From Aestuariivita sp049276915 (GTDB taxonomy: Bacteria > Pseudomonadota > Alphaproteobacteria > Rhodobacterales > Rhodobacteraceae): a stretch of DNA of 64,000 nucleotides. The stretch is taken from positions 11,723 through 75,722 of the forward strand of contig NZ_JBASXK010000051.1 in assembly GCF_049276915.1 (NCBI RefSeq), given 5' to 3'. The translations under genes were made by a program, and so were the position numbers. A model generated the notes under the pieces. That model was not told the DNA's origin. It worked only from the letters and a program-made list of their open reading frames with translations, and made no database searches. How positions within the stretch are numbered: the first letter of the stretch is position 1; every line of letters begins with the position of its first letter. This document shows positions 26,357 through 34,996 of the stretch, piece after piece.

Positions 26357-26968
26357 TCACTCGTATTTTTCAAGAAAGGCTTCAGCGGGCAATGTGCGGA
26401 ACTCACCAAGCCGGGCGCGCAATGTGTCGTGATCCCAATCCCACCATGCCAGCGCCATCATCCGCTCGCCAATCTCTTCTGGCAAACGCGCGCGCAGCGG
26501 TTTGGCGGGAAGGCCCGCAACAATCTGGTAGGGGGCGACATCCTTTGTCACCAGGGCACCCGCGGCAACTACCGCACCGGTGCCGATCGTGACCTCTGGT
26601 CGGATGACCGCGTTGTGGCCAATCCATGTGTCATGGCCGATATGGGCAATCCGCGCGCGTCGGTGCGCGAAGAAATCCGCATCCGCTTCGGCATCATCCC
26701 AGTAATCGGCAGAGCGGTAATGGAAGTGGTGAAGCGAGGCCAGTTCCATAGGGTGATCGGTGGGGCCGATACGTACATAGCTGGCAATATTGGCGAATTT
26801 GCCGATGCTTGCATTGGCGATGTCGGCAAAACGGTCGCAATATGAGTAATCCCCCATGCTGACCGCGTTAAGCCGGCTGCCTCGCCCGATTTCGACAAAT
26901 GTGCCGAACTGGCTGTTGGTGATCTCACATTCGGGGTGAATGAACGGGTCTGTGCTCAGGCGGGCCAT
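26357..26968 (-). CDS. phosphonate-locus hexapeptide acetyltransferase
   Basis: A 203-residue left-handed beta-helix protein of the DapH/LpxA-type acyltransferase family. Hexapeptide repeats are visible (IGRGSRL, IANASIGKFANIASYVRIG, IGHDTWIGHNAVIRPEVTIGTGAVVAAGALV). The middle block ASLHHFHYRSADYWDDAEADADFF is typical of the version found in phosphonate loci (TIGR03308 type, from memory). It may acetylate aminophosphonates in place of PhnO, but that is not proven. It ends the phnC-D-E-E unit with a 3-bp gap after the second phnE. Confidence 0.88.
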   Translation of the reverse strand: MARLSTDPFIHPECEITNSQFGTFVEIGRGSRLNAVSMGDYSYCDRFADIANASIGKFANIASYVRIGPTDHPMELASLHHFHYRSADYWDDAEADADFFAHRRARIAHIGHDTWIGHNAVIRPEVTIGTGAVVAAGALVTKDVAPYQIVAGLPAKPLRARLPEEIGERMMALAWWDWDHDTLRARLGEFRTLPAEAFLEKYE

Positions 26969-26971
26969 GTA

Positions 26972-28273
26972 TCAGCCTTTGATCAGTTTGCGCCGCAGCC
27001 AGCCCGACACGGTATCCATCATGATGACCATCAGCACGACAAGGATAATGTAGTAGGTGACCTCTTCCCAGTCTTTCTGCGTTATGATCGCCTGGGTGAG
27101 CAAAAGGCCGATGCCGCCGCCGGTAATGGCACCGATTACGGTGGCAGACCGGGTGTTGGATTCCAGGAAATAGAGCACCTGACTGAGCAGGATCGGCGTG
27201 ATCTGGGGGATGACGCCAAAGCGGTAGCGCTGGATCGGTTTTGCACCGGTCGACTGCACACCTTCGATCTGTTTCTTGTCGACGTTTTCCAGCGCTTCGG
27301 AGAACATCTTTCCAAAGGATCCGGTGTCAGTAATGAGGATGGCCAGTGTTCCGGTCAGTGGACCAAGACCGAAGGCGCGGGTCAGGATGATTGTCCAGAT
27401 CAGCCCGTCCACACCACGCACAAAGTCGAACAGGCGGCGGAATGTGAAGCGGATCCACATGACAGGTGTGAAGTTGCGCGCCGCCAGAAAGGCCAGCGGC
27501 AGCGCCACGATAGCCGCGCCCATGGTTCCCAGGAACGCCATCAGAACAGTCTCGAAGATCGCCCAAGCCACATCGGCGTGACGCCACATGTTGTTGTGCC
27601 AGAAATCATCCCAGATCTCGCCCGCTTCGCCATTGAAGGCGCGCGCGGCCACCTGGGTCACACTCAGGCCGTGATAGGGGCTGTCGAGGGTAAAGAAGAA
27701 CAGCTCCCACCCGGCGAAATAGCGAAAGACTTCCGAGCGGTTGCGCGTGACCGAAAGGCGACCTGCCTCGGTTGTGACGGCCAGACGGTTGCGCGAAGAG
27801 TTGATCCACTCGGGCAGATCACCGGCCGGAAACTCTTGTATCACACCGTTCGTCGTGCTGGGCGTGGCGCGGATCACACCATAGCCGGGGATGTCATATG
27901 TGATGGTTTCAGGGCCGAAGGTGACCACATGGCCATCACCCAGATCAATGACCGTCGTCTCACCCAAGGTCACCCATTCGGGGACAGTGCCATCTGGATA
28001 CCGTCCCTTGCGCTCGCCCTCGATCGAGGCGCTGACCGCGCCATCGCGATTGTCGCGCGTAATGTGGGTCTTATAGCTGTAGGTATCGGCCATCAGGGCG
28101 CGTGCATTGTCGGCGCTGGCGCGTTGCATCAGGCCCGGCACGTCAAAAGCGAAGACCGTATAGATCAGATAGGCCAGGATAACGACAGGAACCATCAGGG
28201 CGAAAAGGCGCTTGTGGCGAAAGATCGTGACGGCCTGAAGGCGCAGATCGGCGGTGTCGGCGGTCATGGTCAT
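26972..28273 (-). CDS. phnE: phosphonate ABC transporter permease with large insert (second PhnE)
   Basis: A 433-residue permease, far longer than the roughly 260-290 residues usual for PhnE. After a first membrane helix (about 26-45) comes an insert of about 160-200 residues that should lie in the periplasm (for example SYKTHITRDNRDGAVS, VTFGPETITYDIPGYG). The normal permease core starts near residue 230 (AWAIFETVLMAFLGTMGAAIVALPLAFLAARNF) and has the EAA-type loop SEALENVDKKQIEGVQSTGAKPIQ. Its ATG overlaps the first phnE by 4 nt, so the two form a heterodimeric channel for PhnD-delivered phosphonate or phosphite. Confidence 0.93.
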   Translation of the reverse strand: MTMTADTADLRLQAVTIFRHKRLFALMVPVVILAYLIYTVFAFDVPGLMQRASADNARALMADTYSYKTHITRDNRDGAVSASIEGERKGRYPDGTVPEWVTLGETTVIDLGDGHVVTFGPETITYDIPGYGVIRATPSTTNGVIQEFPAGDLPEWINSSRNRLAVTTEAGRLSVTRNRSEVFRYFAGWELFFFTLDSPYHGLSVTQVAARAFNGEAGEIWDDFWHNNMWRHADVAWAIFETVLMAFLGTMGAAIVALPLAFLAARNFTPVMWIRFTFRRLFDFVRGVDGLIWTIILTRAFGLGPLTGTLAILITDTGSFGKMFSEALENVDKKQIEGVQSTGAKPIQRYRFGVIPQITPILLSQVLYFLESNTRSATVIGAITGGGIGLLLTQAIITQKDWEEVTYYIILVVLMVIMMDTVSGWLRRKLIKG

Positions 28274-29154
28274 GCCATCTTTCCTTTGATGGGTGCCCCG
28301 TGGGTCAGCCTCTCGCGGAAATGGCCCGAGATCTGATCGACCACGACAATGGTCACGAACAGCAGCAGGAACATCGCCGCCGCTTCGTCATAGCGCCCCT
28401 GCCCCCAGCTGATGGCGTTCTTGAGTTCGTATCCGAGGCCTCCGGCACCGACAAAACCCAGAATGGCCGAAGCGCGGATGTTGATCTCGAAACGCAACAG
28501 CGCATAGCTGAGCCAGTTCGGGGCCACTTGTGGCACTACGCCCAGGAGCATGCGTTGCGACCAGTTGGCACCGACGGATTCCAGCCCTTCGATCGGTTTG
28601 AGATCGGCATTCTCGTTCACTTCGGAGAACAGCTTGCCCAGTGCCCCGACCGTATGAAGCGCAATGGCGATCATGGCGGGCACAGGTCCGCCACCAAGGA
28701 TAAAGATCAGAACCAGAGCGATCACGATATCCGGGACCGCGCGCAGGATATCCATGAGCCGGCGGATCACGCCGATCAGGCGTGGATACCGGGCCAGACC
28801 ACGGGTAGCCAGCAACGACAGGATGACAGCGAAGATCGCTCCGATAAGCGTGGCGACAGCTGCAATGTTCACCGTCTCGATCAGGGCGGGCAGATACGTC
28901 AGGAAATGGCCCGGAAGCTGGTCGATTTTCGAGATCGCTTCGAGGACAAGTTCTGAGGGGTAGTCAAAGAAATTGCCAATGCCGTCCCAGAACCCGCCGC
29001 CATTGCGTGCGGCCGCAGTATTGAAACCGGATACCATGAGCAGCACGAAAATCAGCAGCATCACCCCGGAATACAGCCGTCGCCGCTGAACCTGGGCCAT
29101 GTAGGTTTCGCGCAGGTCCAGACTGGCCTGACGGGGTGCGGAAAGCTCGCTCAT
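28270..29154 (-). CDS. phnE: phosphonate ABC transporter permease (first PhnE)
   Basis: A 294-residue permease with six hydrophobic segments and the conserved EAA-type loop (FSEVNENADLKPIEGLESVGANWSQ). A Gly-rich helix GFVGAGGLGYELKNAI is near the C-terminus. Normal length for PhnE, unlike its downstream partner. It begins 62 bp after phnD, with a strong hairpin in between, which should lower its expression relative to the binding protein. Confidence 0.94.
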   Translation of the reverse strand: MSELSAPRQASLDLRETYMAQVQRRRLYSGVMLLIFVLLMVSGFNTAAARNGGGFWDGIGNFFDYPSELVLEAISKIDQLPGHFLTYLPALIETVNIAAVATLIGAIFAVILSLLATRGLARYPRLIGVIRRLMDILRAVPDIVIALVLIFILGGGPVPAMIAIALHTVGALGKLFSEVNENADLKPIEGLESVGANWSQRMLLGVVPQVAPNWLSYALLRFEINIRASAILGFVGAGGLGYELKNAISWGQGRYDEAAAMFLLLFVTIVVVDQISGHFRERLTHGAPIKGKMA

Positions 29155-29172
29155 GAAACGCCTCGGTCAAAG

Positions 29173-29198
29173 AGGCAGGCCCGGATTGGGGCCTGCCT
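29173..29198 (-). terminator. intercistronic hairpin between phnD and phnE
   Basis: A perfect 10-bp stem (AGGCAGGCCC 29173-29182 with GGGCCTGCCT 29189-29198) and 6-nt loop lies just downstream of the phnD stop on the minus-strand transcript. There is only a short CTCTTTG after it, so it is more likely an attenuator or 3'-end stabiliser that favours PhnD over the permeases than a full terminator. Confidence 0.7.
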
Positions 29199-29216
29199 TG
29201 GCTGGATCGGATCGGA

Positions 29217-30122
29217 TCAGTTGGATTTCGCTTTGCGCGCTTCGATGATCGACAGATAGGCGTCATGGCCGATCGGGTTGAAGCCCAGCGATTCACCGGC
29301 CGAGATGTTATAGGTGCACTCGCGGTCGGTCTCGTACATGTTGTCCACCAGAGCGGTCATGGTGGCTTTGACATCCGCAGGCAGCGAGCTGCGCAGCACG
29401 ATGGGGCCTTCGGGAATGGGCTTGGATTTCCAGATCTCGACCAGGTCGTTCATGTCGACGATGCCGGAGTCCACGGCCTTGCGCAACGCACCGGAGTTAT
29501 AGCCGTCTTCCCAGTTGCCCTGACCATCGGCCCATGTCACGCCTGCATCCACATCGCCGTTGTTGACCGCAACAATGGTCTGCTCGTGACCTCCGGTGAA
29601 TTTCACCTCGCCGAAGTAATCCCCGGACGCCATGCTGGCACCGGTCGTCTGGGGGATCTCGATCGAGGGGATCAGATAGCCGGAGGTGGAGTTGGGATCA
29701 CCAAAGCCAAAGACCTTGTCCTGCATGTCTTCCAGCGAGGTGATGCCGCTGTCCTTGCGGGCAAACCCGATGGAGTGATAGCCGAATGAGCCGTCCAGGT
29801 TGATTTTCACCAGCACGGGCTCGACCGCTTCGGGGTCTTGCAGATAGGTCGCCGCATAGGCCGAGGCACCCAGCCAGGCCATGTCGATGGTGCCGCCCAC
29901 GAGGCCCTGGATCACGCCTGCATAATCGGCAGGTGCAAAAAGCTTGACCGGAACGCCCAGCGCTTCTTCGGTATAGGCGCGCAGGCATTCATTCGAGTTC
30001 AGACGGTCCTGTGCGTTTTCTCCGCCCAGGATCCCGATGCGGAATTCGTCGATGGGATCAGCGGCAAGGGCCGGTGTAACAAGGGCTGTGGTCATCAGGG
30101 CAGTGGCAAGTAGCTTTTTCAT
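29217..30122 (-). CDS. phnD: PhnD, phosphonate ABC transporter substrate-binding protein
   Basis: A 301-residue periplasmic protein with a clear signal peptide (MKKLLATALMTTALVTPALA cleaved before ADPIDE). Ligand-site elements of PhnD are visible: DMAWLGASAYA, and DPNSTSGYLIPS, whose Ser/Thr residues bind the phosphonate head group. It delivers phosphonates, possibly also phosphite, to the PhnE pair. A 57-bp gap separates it from phnC. Confidence 0.95.
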   Translation of the reverse strand: MKKLLATALMTTALVTPALAADPIDEFRIGILGGENAQDRLNSNECLRAYTEEALGVPVKLFAPADYAGVIQGLVGGTIDMAWLGASAYAATYLQDPEAVEPVLVKINLDGSFGYHSIGFARKDSGITSLEDMQDKVFGFGDPNSTSGYLIPSIEIPQTTGASMASGDYFGEVKFTGGHEQTIVAVNNGDVDAGVTWADGQGNWEDGYNSGALRKAVDSGIVDMNDLVEIWKSKPIPEGPIVLRSSLPADVKATMTALVDNMYETDRECTYNISAGESLGFNPIGHDAYLSIIEARKAKSN

Positions 30123-30179
30123 CGTCTCGTCTCTCCAGTTGATGAAAACCCGCCGCAGGGCAGCGACGGGTGGGTCAAG

Positions 30180-30974
30180 TCAGGCGTATTCCTTCTTGAG
30201 TACGCTCAGGTTCGTGGATGTGGCCTCTTCGGTGAAATCGGCTTCGGCACCATAGATGTCGCGCGCCACACCCAGCGTCAGCTGCGCAGGCGTTCCGTCA
30301 AAGACCTTGCGCCCGTCCCGCATGCCGATGATGCGGTCGCAATAGCGGCGCGCGGTATCCAGCGTATGCAGGTTGGCGATGACCGTGCGGCCATCTTCAT
30401 CATGGATGCGGCGCAGGGCATCCATGACGATCTGTGCATTCATCGGATCGAGCGAGGCAATCGGCTCATCCGCAAGGATCATCTTGGGGTTCTGCATCAG
30501 GGCGCGCGCGATGGCGACGCGCTGTTGTTGACCGCCGGACAAGGCTTCGGCGCGCTTGGATGCGTTTTCGGCAATGCCAAGACGCTCGAGGATATCAATC
30601 GCGCGGTAGATGTCGTCTTTCGGGAACATGTTGAACATCGTCGCCAGTGTCGAGCGCTGGTTCAGCGTGCCATGCAGCACGTTGGATACGACATCCATCC
30701 GCGGCACCAGATTGAACTGCTGAAAGATCATCGCGCAGTCCGATTGCCACGCGCGCTTGGCAGCACCGGTAAGACCGAGAATGTCGCGCCCCTCGAATGT
30801 CAGCGACCCAGAGGTCGAATCCGTCAGGCGATTGACCATACGCAGGAAAGTCGATTTCCCAGCCCCCGAGCGACCGATGATGCCAACGAATTGCGGGCGA
30901 TCCACCTGGAATGTCAGATCATCAACCGCCTTGTTCTGCCCGAACAGCTTGTTCAGGCCAATCACACTCAGCAT
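30180..30974 (-). CDS. phnC: PhnC, phosphonate ABC transporter ATP-binding protein
   Basis: A 264-residue ATPase with Walker A GRSGAGKS, signature LSGGQQQRVAIARALMQ, Walker B MILADEPIASLDPMNAQ, and the PhnC-typical stretch GTLNQRSTLATMFNMFP. ATG 30974 is chosen because the protein then starts MLSVIGLNK; the in-frame upstream codons are atypical. It is the first gene of the phnC-D-E-E-hexapeptide unit, with its own promoter region of 138 bp. Confidence 0.95.
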   Translation of the reverse strand: MLSVIGLNKLFGQNKAVDDLTFQVDRPQFVGIIGRSGAGKSTFLRMVNRLTDSTSGSLTFEGRDILGLTGAAKRAWQSDCAMIFQQFNLVPRMDVVSNVLHGTLNQRSTLATMFNMFPKDDIYRAIDILERLGIAENASKRAEALSGGQQQRVAIARALMQNPKMILADEPIASLDPMNAQIVMDALRRIHDEDGRTVIANLHTLDTARRYCDRIIGMRDGRKVFDGTPAQLTLGVARDIYGAEADFTEEATSTNLSVLKKEYA

Positions 30975-31016
30975 CGCACACCCCCGCTTCCGATGGGGGC
31001 ACCATCCACGCAAGGC

Positions 31017-31032
31017 GTGACACAATTGTAAG
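31017..31032 (-). promoter_or_regulatory. candidate Pho-box-like site upstream of phnC
   Basis: On the coding strand this reads CTTACAATTGTGTCAC, about 43 nt before the phnC ATG. It partly matches the CTGTCAT-type half-sites of alphaproteobacterial Pho boxes and contains an 8-bp palindrome ACAATTGT. The match is imperfect, and no TGTCTA hexamer is present, so phnCDE may be controlled by PhoB rather than PhnF. Confidence 0.25.
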
Positions 31033-31106
31033 GGTTTCTTGAAAGTTTTTTGAAGGCTGGAGGCAGGTCGATTGCAACGCCTGCCCGCTTACCCTGCAAT
31101 AGGGGG

Positions 31107-31132
31107 CTGCACTCAGAATTGAGTGGGCAGCC
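31107..31132 (-). terminator. hairpin at the end of ptsP
   Basis: CACTCA (31111-31116) pairs with TGAGTG (31121-31126) around a GAAT loop, extended by GCTG/CAGC after a 2-nt bulge. It overlaps the ptsP stop codon at 31113-31115. There is no strong T-run, so termination strength is uncertain. Confidence 0.45.
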
Positions 31133-33356
31133 ATTCCATCACGGCCGGGCGCACAGATTGATCGCCGCGATGGCGCCCGTCCGAGATGATCTTGCGCAGC
31201 TCATCCAGATCAACACGCCGCAGCAGGCTTTTGACCGGCCCGATCGACGCCGGGCGCATGGAGAGTTTGCGCAGCCCGATGGCCGCCAGACAGAGCGCCT
31301 CGACCGGGCGGCCCGCATCTTCGCCGCAAAAGGACAGGGGTGTGTCTGTCGATGCACAGCGTTCGACGATCCGTTCGATGAAGGTGAGAAAGCTGACATT
31401 CAGCGTGTCATAGCGTCGCCGCACACGTTCATTCTCGCGGTCAGCGGCAAAAAAGAACTGCTTGAGGTCATTGCCTCCAATCGACAGGAAATCGACCTCT
31501 TGAAAGAATTTCGGCGGCGCAAAGGCCAGGCTGGGCGTTTCCAGCATCGCGCCGATCTTGATGCTTTGCGGCAGGACATGTCCCAGCTTTTCTTCAAGAG
31601 CCAGGGTCTTGTCCACTTCGGCGCGCGCGCGTGTGTATTCGTCAAACTGCGCCACGAACGGAAACATCACCGTCAGAGGGCGTCCGTTCGCCGCCCGGAT
31701 CAACGCCTGAAGCTGCATGCGCATGACACCGGGTTTATCAAGACCGACCCGGATCGCGCGCCAGCCCAGCGCCGGGTTCGGCTCGTCATTGGGCTTCATG
31801 TAGGGCAGCACCTTGTCCGAGCCGATATCCAGCGTCCGGAACACCACTTCCTTGTCCTTGGCCGCATCCAGCACGCGCGCATAGATCGCGCTGAGTTCAC
31901 TGCGGCGGGGCATCTGGTTGCGTACGAGAAATTGCAATTCGGTGCGAAACAGCCCGACCCCTTCTGCGCCCGAGCTTTCCAGCGAGGGCAAATCCGCCAT
32001 CAACCCGGCATTCATCACCAGCGAAATCGTCTTGCCGCAGCGGGTTTGTGCGGGTTTGTCCTTGATCGAGACATAGCGCTCTTGCGCCTTTGCCTGCATG
32101 GCGATCTTTTCGCCAAAGGCCGAGGCGACCGTATCATCGGGGCGCAGATGGACGAGGCCTTGGTCGCCATCAACCATGATGCGATCGCCATTGAGCGCCT
32201 CGGTCGTGATGCGTTTGGCGTGCACGACAAGGGGAATGGCCAGCGCGCGCGCCACGATAGCGGCATGTGAGCCGACCGAGCCTTCCTCAAGCACGATACC
32301 CTTGAGCTTGCGATCATATTCCAGCAGTTCCGCCGGCCCGATGTTTCGCGCCACCAGAATCGGGTCTACGGGCATCGCGGCCCCGGTTTCCGCACCCTGC
32401 CCTGTCAGAATGCGCAACATGCGGTTGGACAGATCATCCAGATCGCTGAGGCGTTCGCGCAGATAGGCGTCCTGCACCTGCTCCATGCGGGCGCGCGCCA
32501 TGGATTGCTCCTTTTCCACTGCTGCCTCTGCCGACAGGCCGCTGCGGATATCGTCCTGCATCCGCCGCATCCAGCCCTTGGAATTGGCATACATCCGATA
32601 GGCTTCGAGGACCTGCAGCTGATCCTTGTCGCCCCCCGCCGAGGCCGCCAGCATCTTGTCGACACCCACGCGCAGCTCTTCAACGGCACCTTGCAGACGT
32701 TCAAGCTCGCGCTCGGGATCATCCGCGATCGGGTTGGTGACGACCACACGCGGTTCATGCAGCCAGACATGCCCCTGCGCGGCACCCTCTTGCGCGGTGG
32801 TGCCGCGCAGCAAGACGGATTGCTGGTGGCGTGCAGACAGGGCCGCTCCCTCGCCCACAAAGGCACCCAGTTCAGTCATTTCGGCCAGCACCATGGCCAC
32901 AACCTCAAGCGCGTAAATCTCATCGGCCGAATATGTTCGCTGGTCCTTGGACTGGACCACCAGAACACCCAGCCTTTCGCCAAGCCGCTGCACCGGCACG
33001 CCGAGGAAAGAGGAATAGATCTCTTCGCCGGTTTCAGGCATGAAACGAAAGCCCTTGGCCGAGGGCGCATCGGCGGTATTGATCACCTGCGCGCGTTTGG
33101 CCACGCGCCCGACCAACCCTTCGCCCAGCCGCATCCGGGTCTGGTGTACCGCTTCGGGGTTGAGCCCTTGCGTGGCGCAAAGCTCAAGCGTGTCTTCATC
33201 GCGAAACAGATAGATCGAGCACACCTCGGTGCCCATGCTGTCAGCGATAAGGTGCGTGATCTTGTTAAGCCGCGCCTGACCGGCAAGTTCCCCGGCCATG
33301 ACATCGCGCAGACGGACCAGCAGTTTGCGGCTTTCGCTGTCGGTTTGCTCAGACAT
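31113..33356 (-). CDS. ptsP: PtsP, PEP-protein phosphotransferase of the nitrogen PTS
   Basis: A 747-residue enzyme I-Ntr that takes phosphate from PEP and passes it to NPr, feeding a regulatory rather than sugar-transport PTS. An N-terminal GAF domain (about 15-160) precedes the enzyme I core. The phosphorylated His lies in the EEGSVGSHAAIVARAL block, and the PEP-binding barrel contains GLFRTELQFL, FRTLDIGSDKVLPY and LSIGGNDLKQF. ATG 33356 (MSEQTDSESRK) has GGGGGAGG about 11 nt upstream; the longer in-frame reading lacks similarity. It lies downstream of lysC, an order I recall from other Rhodobacterales. Confidence 0.93.
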   Translation of the reverse strand: MSEQTDSESRKLLVRLRDVMAGELAGQARLNKITHLIADSMGTEVCSIYLFRDEDTLELCATQGLNPEAVHQTRMRLGEGLVGRVAKRAQVINTADAPSAKGFRFMPETGEEIYSSFLGVPVQRLGERLGVLVVQSKDQRTYSADEIYALEVVAMVLAEMTELGAFVGEGAALSARHQQSVLLRGTTAQEGAAQGHVWLHEPRVVVTNPIADDPERELERLQGAVEELRVGVDKMLAASAGGDKDQLQVLEAYRMYANSKGWMRRMQDDIRSGLSAEAAVEKEQSMARARMEQVQDAYLRERLSDLDDLSNRMLRILTGQGAETGAAMPVDPILVARNIGPAELLEYDRKLKGIVLEEGSVGSHAAIVARALAIPLVVHAKRITTEALNGDRIMVDGDQGLVHLRPDDTVASAFGEKIAMQAKAQERYVSIKDKPAQTRCGKTISLVMNAGLMADLPSLESSGAEGVGLFRTELQFLVRNQMPRRSELSAIYARVLDAAKDKEVVFRTLDIGSDKVLPYMKPNDEPNPALGWRAIRVGLDKPGVMRMQLQALIRAANGRPLTVMFPFVAQFDEYTRARAEVDKTLALEEKLGHVLPQSIKIGAMLETPSLAFAPPKFFQEVDFLSIGGNDLKQFFFAADRENERVRRRYDTLNVSFLTFIERIVERCASTDTPLSFCGEDAGRPVEALCLAAIGLRKLSMRPASIGPVKSLLRRVDLDELRKIISDGRHRGDQSVRPAVMEWLPTQF

Positions 33357-33568
33357 CGACTTTTGGGCCTCCCCCGAGCGGTATGTTTCCACCGCAACGG
33401 GTTAGATCATACCGCCACGCTCTTTGAAACGGGTTTCTGTATATGCTCTGTGACAGAGCGGCATTGGCCGCTGGCATTGATCCGGATTGAGGCACCCAAA
33501 GCAAAGGCGTTGTGTCGCCCGTTCCCCTGGCAGAGCAATACGCCAGCAAGACGACCGGCCGGCGGCGG

Positions 33569-34807
33569 TCAGGCGGTCTTTTCCAGTTCGAACGCATCGT
33601 GGAGCGCTTGCACGGCAAGCTCCATGTACTTGCGATCGATCAGAACCGAAATCTTGATCTCGGAGGTTGTGATGACCTTGATGTTGATGCTCTCATCCGA
33701 GAGCACCTTGAACATTTTGGCCGCAACGCCGGTGTGGCTGCGCATGCCGATACCGACCACCGACACTTTGGCCACATTGGTGTCTGCAACCAGTTCGGTA
33801 AAGTTCAGCGCGCCCGATTTCTTGGTTTCGCCCAGCGCGCGTTCGGCGCGGGCGACCTGATCGGTCGGGCAGGAAAAGGTCATGTCCGTGCGCCCCTCTT
33901 CCGAAATGTTCTGCACGATCATGTCGACATTCACGCCCGCATCGCTGAGCGCGGTAAAGATCAGTGCGGCAATACCCGGGCGATCTGCCACAGAGAGCAG
34001 TGTCAGTTTGGCTTCGTCACGCGAATAGGCCACTCCGGCCACAACTTTGGATTCCATGATTTCCTCCTCATCGCAGACGAGCGTTCCGGCATCGTCGGAT
34101 TGTTCCTCAAAGCTCGACAGCACGCGCAATTTCACCTTGTAGCGCATCGCGAGTTCGACCGAGCGGGTTTGCAGCACCTTGGCACCGAGGCTGGCAAGCT
34201 CCAGCATCTCTTCAAACGCGATCTTGTCGAGTTTTTGGGCCTTGGAGCAGATGCGCGGATCGGTGGTATATACGCCGTCCACGTCCGTGTAGATATCGCA
34301 GCGCTCGGCCTCGAAGGCGGCGGCAAAGGCGACAGCCGTGGTATCTGACCCGCCCCGCCCCAGAGTGGTCACGCGCCCTTCGGGGCTGACGCCCTGAAAA
34401 CCTGCCACCACGGCCACCTTCATGCCTTCGCCGAATTTGCGCATGATGTTGGCGGGCGGGATGTCTTCGATCCGGGCCGAGGCATGTGTGTCGGTTGTCA
34501 GTACCGGCACCTGCCAGCCCTGCCAGCTGCGCGCGGGAATATCCATTTCCTGCAGCGTCAGCGCCATCAGCCCCGCCGTGACGTTTTCGCCGGACGAGAC
34601 CACGGCATCATACTCGCGCGCATCATAGAGCGGTGAAGTCTCGCGCACCCAGCCCACAAGCTCATTGGTCTTTCCCGACATGGCCGACACGATGACGATC
34701 ACGTCATAGCCTTTGGCAACTTCGACGCCCACGCGTTTGGCTGCGCGGCGGATGCGGTCGAGATTGGCGACAGAGGTGCCACCGAATTTCATCACGAGAA
34801 CGGGCAT
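33569..34807 (-). CDS. lysC: aspartate kinase
   Basis: A 412-residue monofunctional aspartokinase, the first step of lysine, threonine and methionine synthesis. The kinase domain begins MPVLVMKFGGTSVANLDRI and includes GRGGSDTTAVAFAAAFEAERCDIYTDVDGVYTTDPR. Two ACT domains for feedback control occupy about 260-405 (AKLTLLSVADRPGIAALIF; VAKVSVVGIGMRSHTGVAAKMF). ATG 34807 fits the family N-terminus. A hairpin at 34855-34873 lies between the upstream SDR and this gene. Confidence 0.96.
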   Translation of the reverse strand: MPVLVMKFGGTSVANLDRIRRAAKRVGVEVAKGYDVIVIVSAMSGKTNELVGWVRETSPLYDAREYDAVVSSGENVTAGLMALTLQEMDIPARSWQGWQVPVLTTDTHASARIEDIPPANIMRKFGEGMKVAVVAGFQGVSPEGRVTTLGRGGSDTTAVAFAAAFEAERCDIYTDVDGVYTTDPRICSKAQKLDKIAFEEMLELASLGAKVLQTRSVELAMRYKVKLRVLSSFEEQSDDAGTLVCDEEEIMESKVVAGVAYSRDEAKLTLLSVADRPGIAALIFTALSDAGVNVDMIVQNISEEGRTDMTFSCPTDQVARAERALGETKKSGALNFTELVADTNVAKVSVVGIGMRSHTGVAAKMFKVLSDESINIKVITTSEIKISVLIDRKYMELAVQALHDAFELEKTA

Positions 34808-34854
34808 GGGATGTCCTGGCCTTTGGTATTCGCGCCTGCGTGTAAGGAATTGGC

Positions 34855-34873
34855 CGCGTCTGCGCAAGACGCG
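34855..34873 (-). terminator. hairpin between the SDR gene and lysC
   Basis: A perfect 7-bp GC stem (CGCGTCT 34855-34861 and AGACGCG 34867-34873) with a 5-nt loop lies 124 nt after the SDR stop and 48 nt before the lysC ATG on the minus strand. It may terminate the SDR transcript or form a lysC leader structure; AATTCCTT follows instead of a T-run. Confidence 0.45.
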
Positions 34874-34996
34874 CCAGATCTGCGCGTTAATCCGTCTGAC
34901 GATGGTCTCTGGTCTGCAACCGGAGTGCATGCCCCCGGTTTTCCGCAAGCTGCCCGACAGCCATGTTCTGCCCCCTCGCGTCCCGTGACAGAGGCG

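Noticed and set aside
31050..32270. 406-codon plus-strand frame opposite ptsP
   Set aside because: Antisense shadow; ptsP on the minus strand has all catalytic motifs.
34808..34996. Lysine riboswitch or leader peptide upstream of lysC
   Set aside because: Only one small 7-bp hairpin is present; the multi-helix lysine riboswitch architecture is not visible.
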